Source: Clostridia bacterium (GTDB lineage Bacteria > Bacillota > Clostridia > TANB77 > CAG-508). Taken from it: a stretch of 64,000 bases of DNA. The DNA is taken from positions 124,001 through 188,000 of the forward strand of contig JAGBJN010000001.1 in assembly GCA_017934475.1 (NCBI GenBank). The letters run 5' to 3'. The notes under the pieces were generated by a model, which was not told where the DNA came from, ran no database searches, and saw only the letters and a program-made list of their open reading frames with translations. The position numbers and the translations under genes were made by a program. Below are positions 62,514 through 64,000 of this stretch, piece by piece. Every line of letters starts with the position of its first letter. Position 1 is the first letter of the stretch.

Positions 62514-63050
62514 TTAACCTATTACTATTTGTGCAACAGCTGAAGCAAAAGAGTCAATTGAATCTTCTTTTACTTTTCCAAGATTCTTATGTTCAAAATC
62601 GTTTCCAACAAATATCCATTCCCCTATAGTATATTGAGGCATTGCTTCTGAGCCTTTTATTTCTTTTATTATTTCACTCTCTCTTTGTGTCCATATTTCC
62701 ATAGTAATATACCTTACTTTTCCGCCTCTTTCTAATACCAATGCTATGCATTTTGCCTGTGTATCATAACTATCGGGTTCTGGCATTTGAAAAAAGAAAA
62801 TATTTTTATCTCCTACCATTGCATTTGTTATATCAAAATCTTCTATTTCTGCTTTTCTATCAATGTCTTTAATAATAACTCCCTCTTTAAAAAGTTTTTG
62901 ATCAATGCTTTGCCATAAATCTTTTAAATATTGTTTCATTGAATTTGGTCCTTCACTTAATTTTTTTCCAAATTCATCTGGTTCAAAAAATATTTTATTT
63001 CTAAGCAAAACATGACTCATATAGTAAGCTCTCGTTGTCTCCATATTCAT
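62514..63050 (-). CDS. Conserved hypothetical protein, co-transcribed with tsaD
   Basis: The 178-residue cytoplasmic-looking protein is rich in aromatic and charged residues, with no membrane segment; RGGKVRYITMEIWTQRESE and EWIFVGNDFEHKNLG suggest an alpha/beta fold. I recognise no family. It follows tsaD by 17 nt and precedes a metallophosphoesterase, so it may belong to that housekeeping operon. Confidence 0.6.
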   Translation of the reverse strand: MNMETTRAYYMSHVLLRNKIFFEPDEFGKKLSEGPNSMKQYLKDLWQSIDQKLFKEGVIIKDIDRKAEIEDFDITNAMVGDKNIFFFQMPEPDSYDTQAKCIALVLERGGKVRYITMEIWTQRESEIIKEIKGSEAMPQYTIGEWIFVGNDFEHKNLGKVKEDSIDSFASAVAQIVIG

Positions 63051-63067
63051 TATTTCCTTTCATTTAT

Positions 63068-64000
63068 TTAACTTAATTTTAAATTAGGAACTGCGTTTAA
63101 TTCTAAATCTGACCTTACTCCTGAAATATAATTATAATAACCTGCTGATGCAATCATAGCTGCATTATCTGTACAAAGGATTAGCTCAGGATAATATATT
63201 TTCATATTGTGAGTCTTTTCTAAATTTAAAAAATTCTCTCTTATATAGCTATTTGCAGAAACTCCTCCTGCTAAAGCAATTGTATCTATGTTAAGTTCTT
63301 TTGCTGCCTTTAATGTATTTTCTAGTAATACATTGGTAACTGCTTTTTCAAAGCTTGCTGCTAAATCTGCTTTATTCACATCAGGATTTTTATGGTGTAG
63401 ATTTATTACTGCTGTTTTTATTCCACTAAAACTAAAGTCTAAGTTTTCGAAATGAGTTTCAGGAAGTTTAATATTTGCATCACCTTCTTTTGCAAGTTTA
63501 TCTATTTTTGGACCTCCTGGATAACCAAGCCCTATTACTCTTGCAACTTTGTCGAAAGCTTCTCCTATTGCATCATCTCTTGTCTTTCCTAATATTTCAA
63601 ATTCTCTATAGTCTTTAATATGTACTAAATGAGTATGGCCACCTGAAACTATTGCACATAAGAAAGGTGGCTTCAATTCTTTATTAGTTATATAGTTTGC
63701 AGCAATATGACCTTCAATATGATTTACTCCAATTAGTGGCTTTTTACAAGCATAACTTAAAGCTTTAGCATAAGATACACCAACTAAAAGAGCTCCAACA
63801 AGTCCTGGTCCATATGTACATGCAACTGCATCTATATCATTTAATGTAATATTGGCATCTTTCAATGCTTTTTTTGTTACATTAGAAATAGCCTCAACAT
63901 GATTTCTTGAAGCAATTTCTGGTACTACACCACCAAATTTTTCGTGTATTGGTACCTGTGAACTTATAACATTTGATAAAACTTCTCTTCCATTTTTTAC
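63068..64000 (-). CDS. tsaD: tRNA N6-adenosine threonylcarbamoyltransferase (5' end outside window)
   Basis: The frame runs to the window edge; its first visible residues [14 protein letters not shown] are near residue 20 of the usual protein, so only about 20 residues are missing. It shows [14 protein letters not shown] with the metal-binding Hxxx[12 protein letters not shown] (about 130) and [16 protein letters not shown]. With TsaB, TsaC and TsaE it makes t6A37 in tRNAs that read ANN codons. Universal essential gene. Confidence 0.96.
   Translation of the reverse strand, partial: VKNGREVLSNVISSQVPIHEKFGGVVPEIASRNHVEAISNVTKKALKDANITLNDIDAVACTYGPGLVGALLVGVSYAKALSYACKKPLIGVNHIEGHIAANYITNKELKPPFLCAIVSGGHTHLVHIKDYREFEILGKTRDDAIGEAFDKVARVIGLGYPGGPKIDKLAKEGDANIKLPETHFENLDFSFSGIKTAVINLHHKNPDVNKADLAASFEKAVTNVLLENTLKAAKELNIDTIALAGGVSANSYIRENFLNLEKTHNMKIYYPELILCTDNAAMIASAGYYNYISGVRSDLELNAVPNLKLS

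Overview
The window is low-GC, roughly 29% by eye, and gene-dense. It reads as part of the chromosome of an endospore-forming clostridial member of the Bacillota, probably an uncultured gut lineage. Evidence for this is a germination operon (GerAB/GerAC type) at the left edge, spoIVA near 24.2 kb, a T-box in front of a single-chain glycyl-tRNA synthetase, strong AGGAGG ribosome sites, and promoters that almost all use TTGACA-like and TATAAT-like boxes spaced exactly 17 bp. Species cannot be named from this sequence alone.

Layout. 0-1.75 kb: end of a germination operon with a frameshifted gerAC. 1.75-5.7 kb: rnr and secG with an IS200/IS605-type tnpB element between them. 5.8-9.6 kb: an apparently leaderless pseudouridine synthase, a small Cys-rich orphan gene, glyQS with its T-box, and an AIM24-family gene. 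9.6-9.97 kb: an intergenic cluster of DnaA boxes. 10-17.6 kb: lytic transglycosylase, polA, an aldose-epimerase homologue, recG and a YhcG-type nuclease. 17.7-27.2 kb: mostly rightward genes, namely two tandem Cys-rich orphans with near-identical 130-bp upstream regions, asd-dapA, an HD phosphohydrolase, more small Cys-rich genes, a broken DUF421 gene with DUF4363, spoIVA, a monofunctional transglycosylase and rubrerythrin. 27-38 kb: a giant MacB-like ABC transporter, a flippase-like membrane protein, a CPBP protease, DUF402 with a GH3 glucosidase, a compositionally foreign glycosyltransferase and two pilin-like secreted proteins. 38.3-38.8 kb: tRNA-Tyr interrupted by a group I intron, and tRNA-Met. 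38.9-44.3 kb: an unknown acidic protein, acyl-CoA ligase with a TetR regulator, mreB and lexA. 44.4-50.8 kb: a five-gene TelA/XpaC/VWA/binding-protein/AAA+ operon. 50.9-64 kb: hisS, an M20 peptidase with a DapF-fold racemase behind an elaborate leader, obg, a toxin-antitoxin pair, trpS, ribosomal proteins L27 and L21 with the L21 leader, and tsaD running off the right edge.

Most unusual items. (1) A 16-codon leader ORF with three consecutive His codons, overlapping mutually exclusive RNA helices and an intrinsic terminator, sits upstream of a DapF-fold gene that resembles histidine racemase (CntK) more than diaminopimelate epimerase. (2) A self-splicing-type group I intron of about 222 nt lies inside the anticodon of tRNA-Tyr(GUA). 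(3) Four perfect DnaA boxes lie within 230 bp, far from any dnaA gene. (4) Several small autonomous genes, each with its own promoter and terminator and a base composition unlike their neighbours, are scattered across the window. (5) Four genes (gerAC, a zinc-ribbon gene, a DUF421 gene and xpaC) each look broken by a single-base indel, which could be assembly error or real decay.
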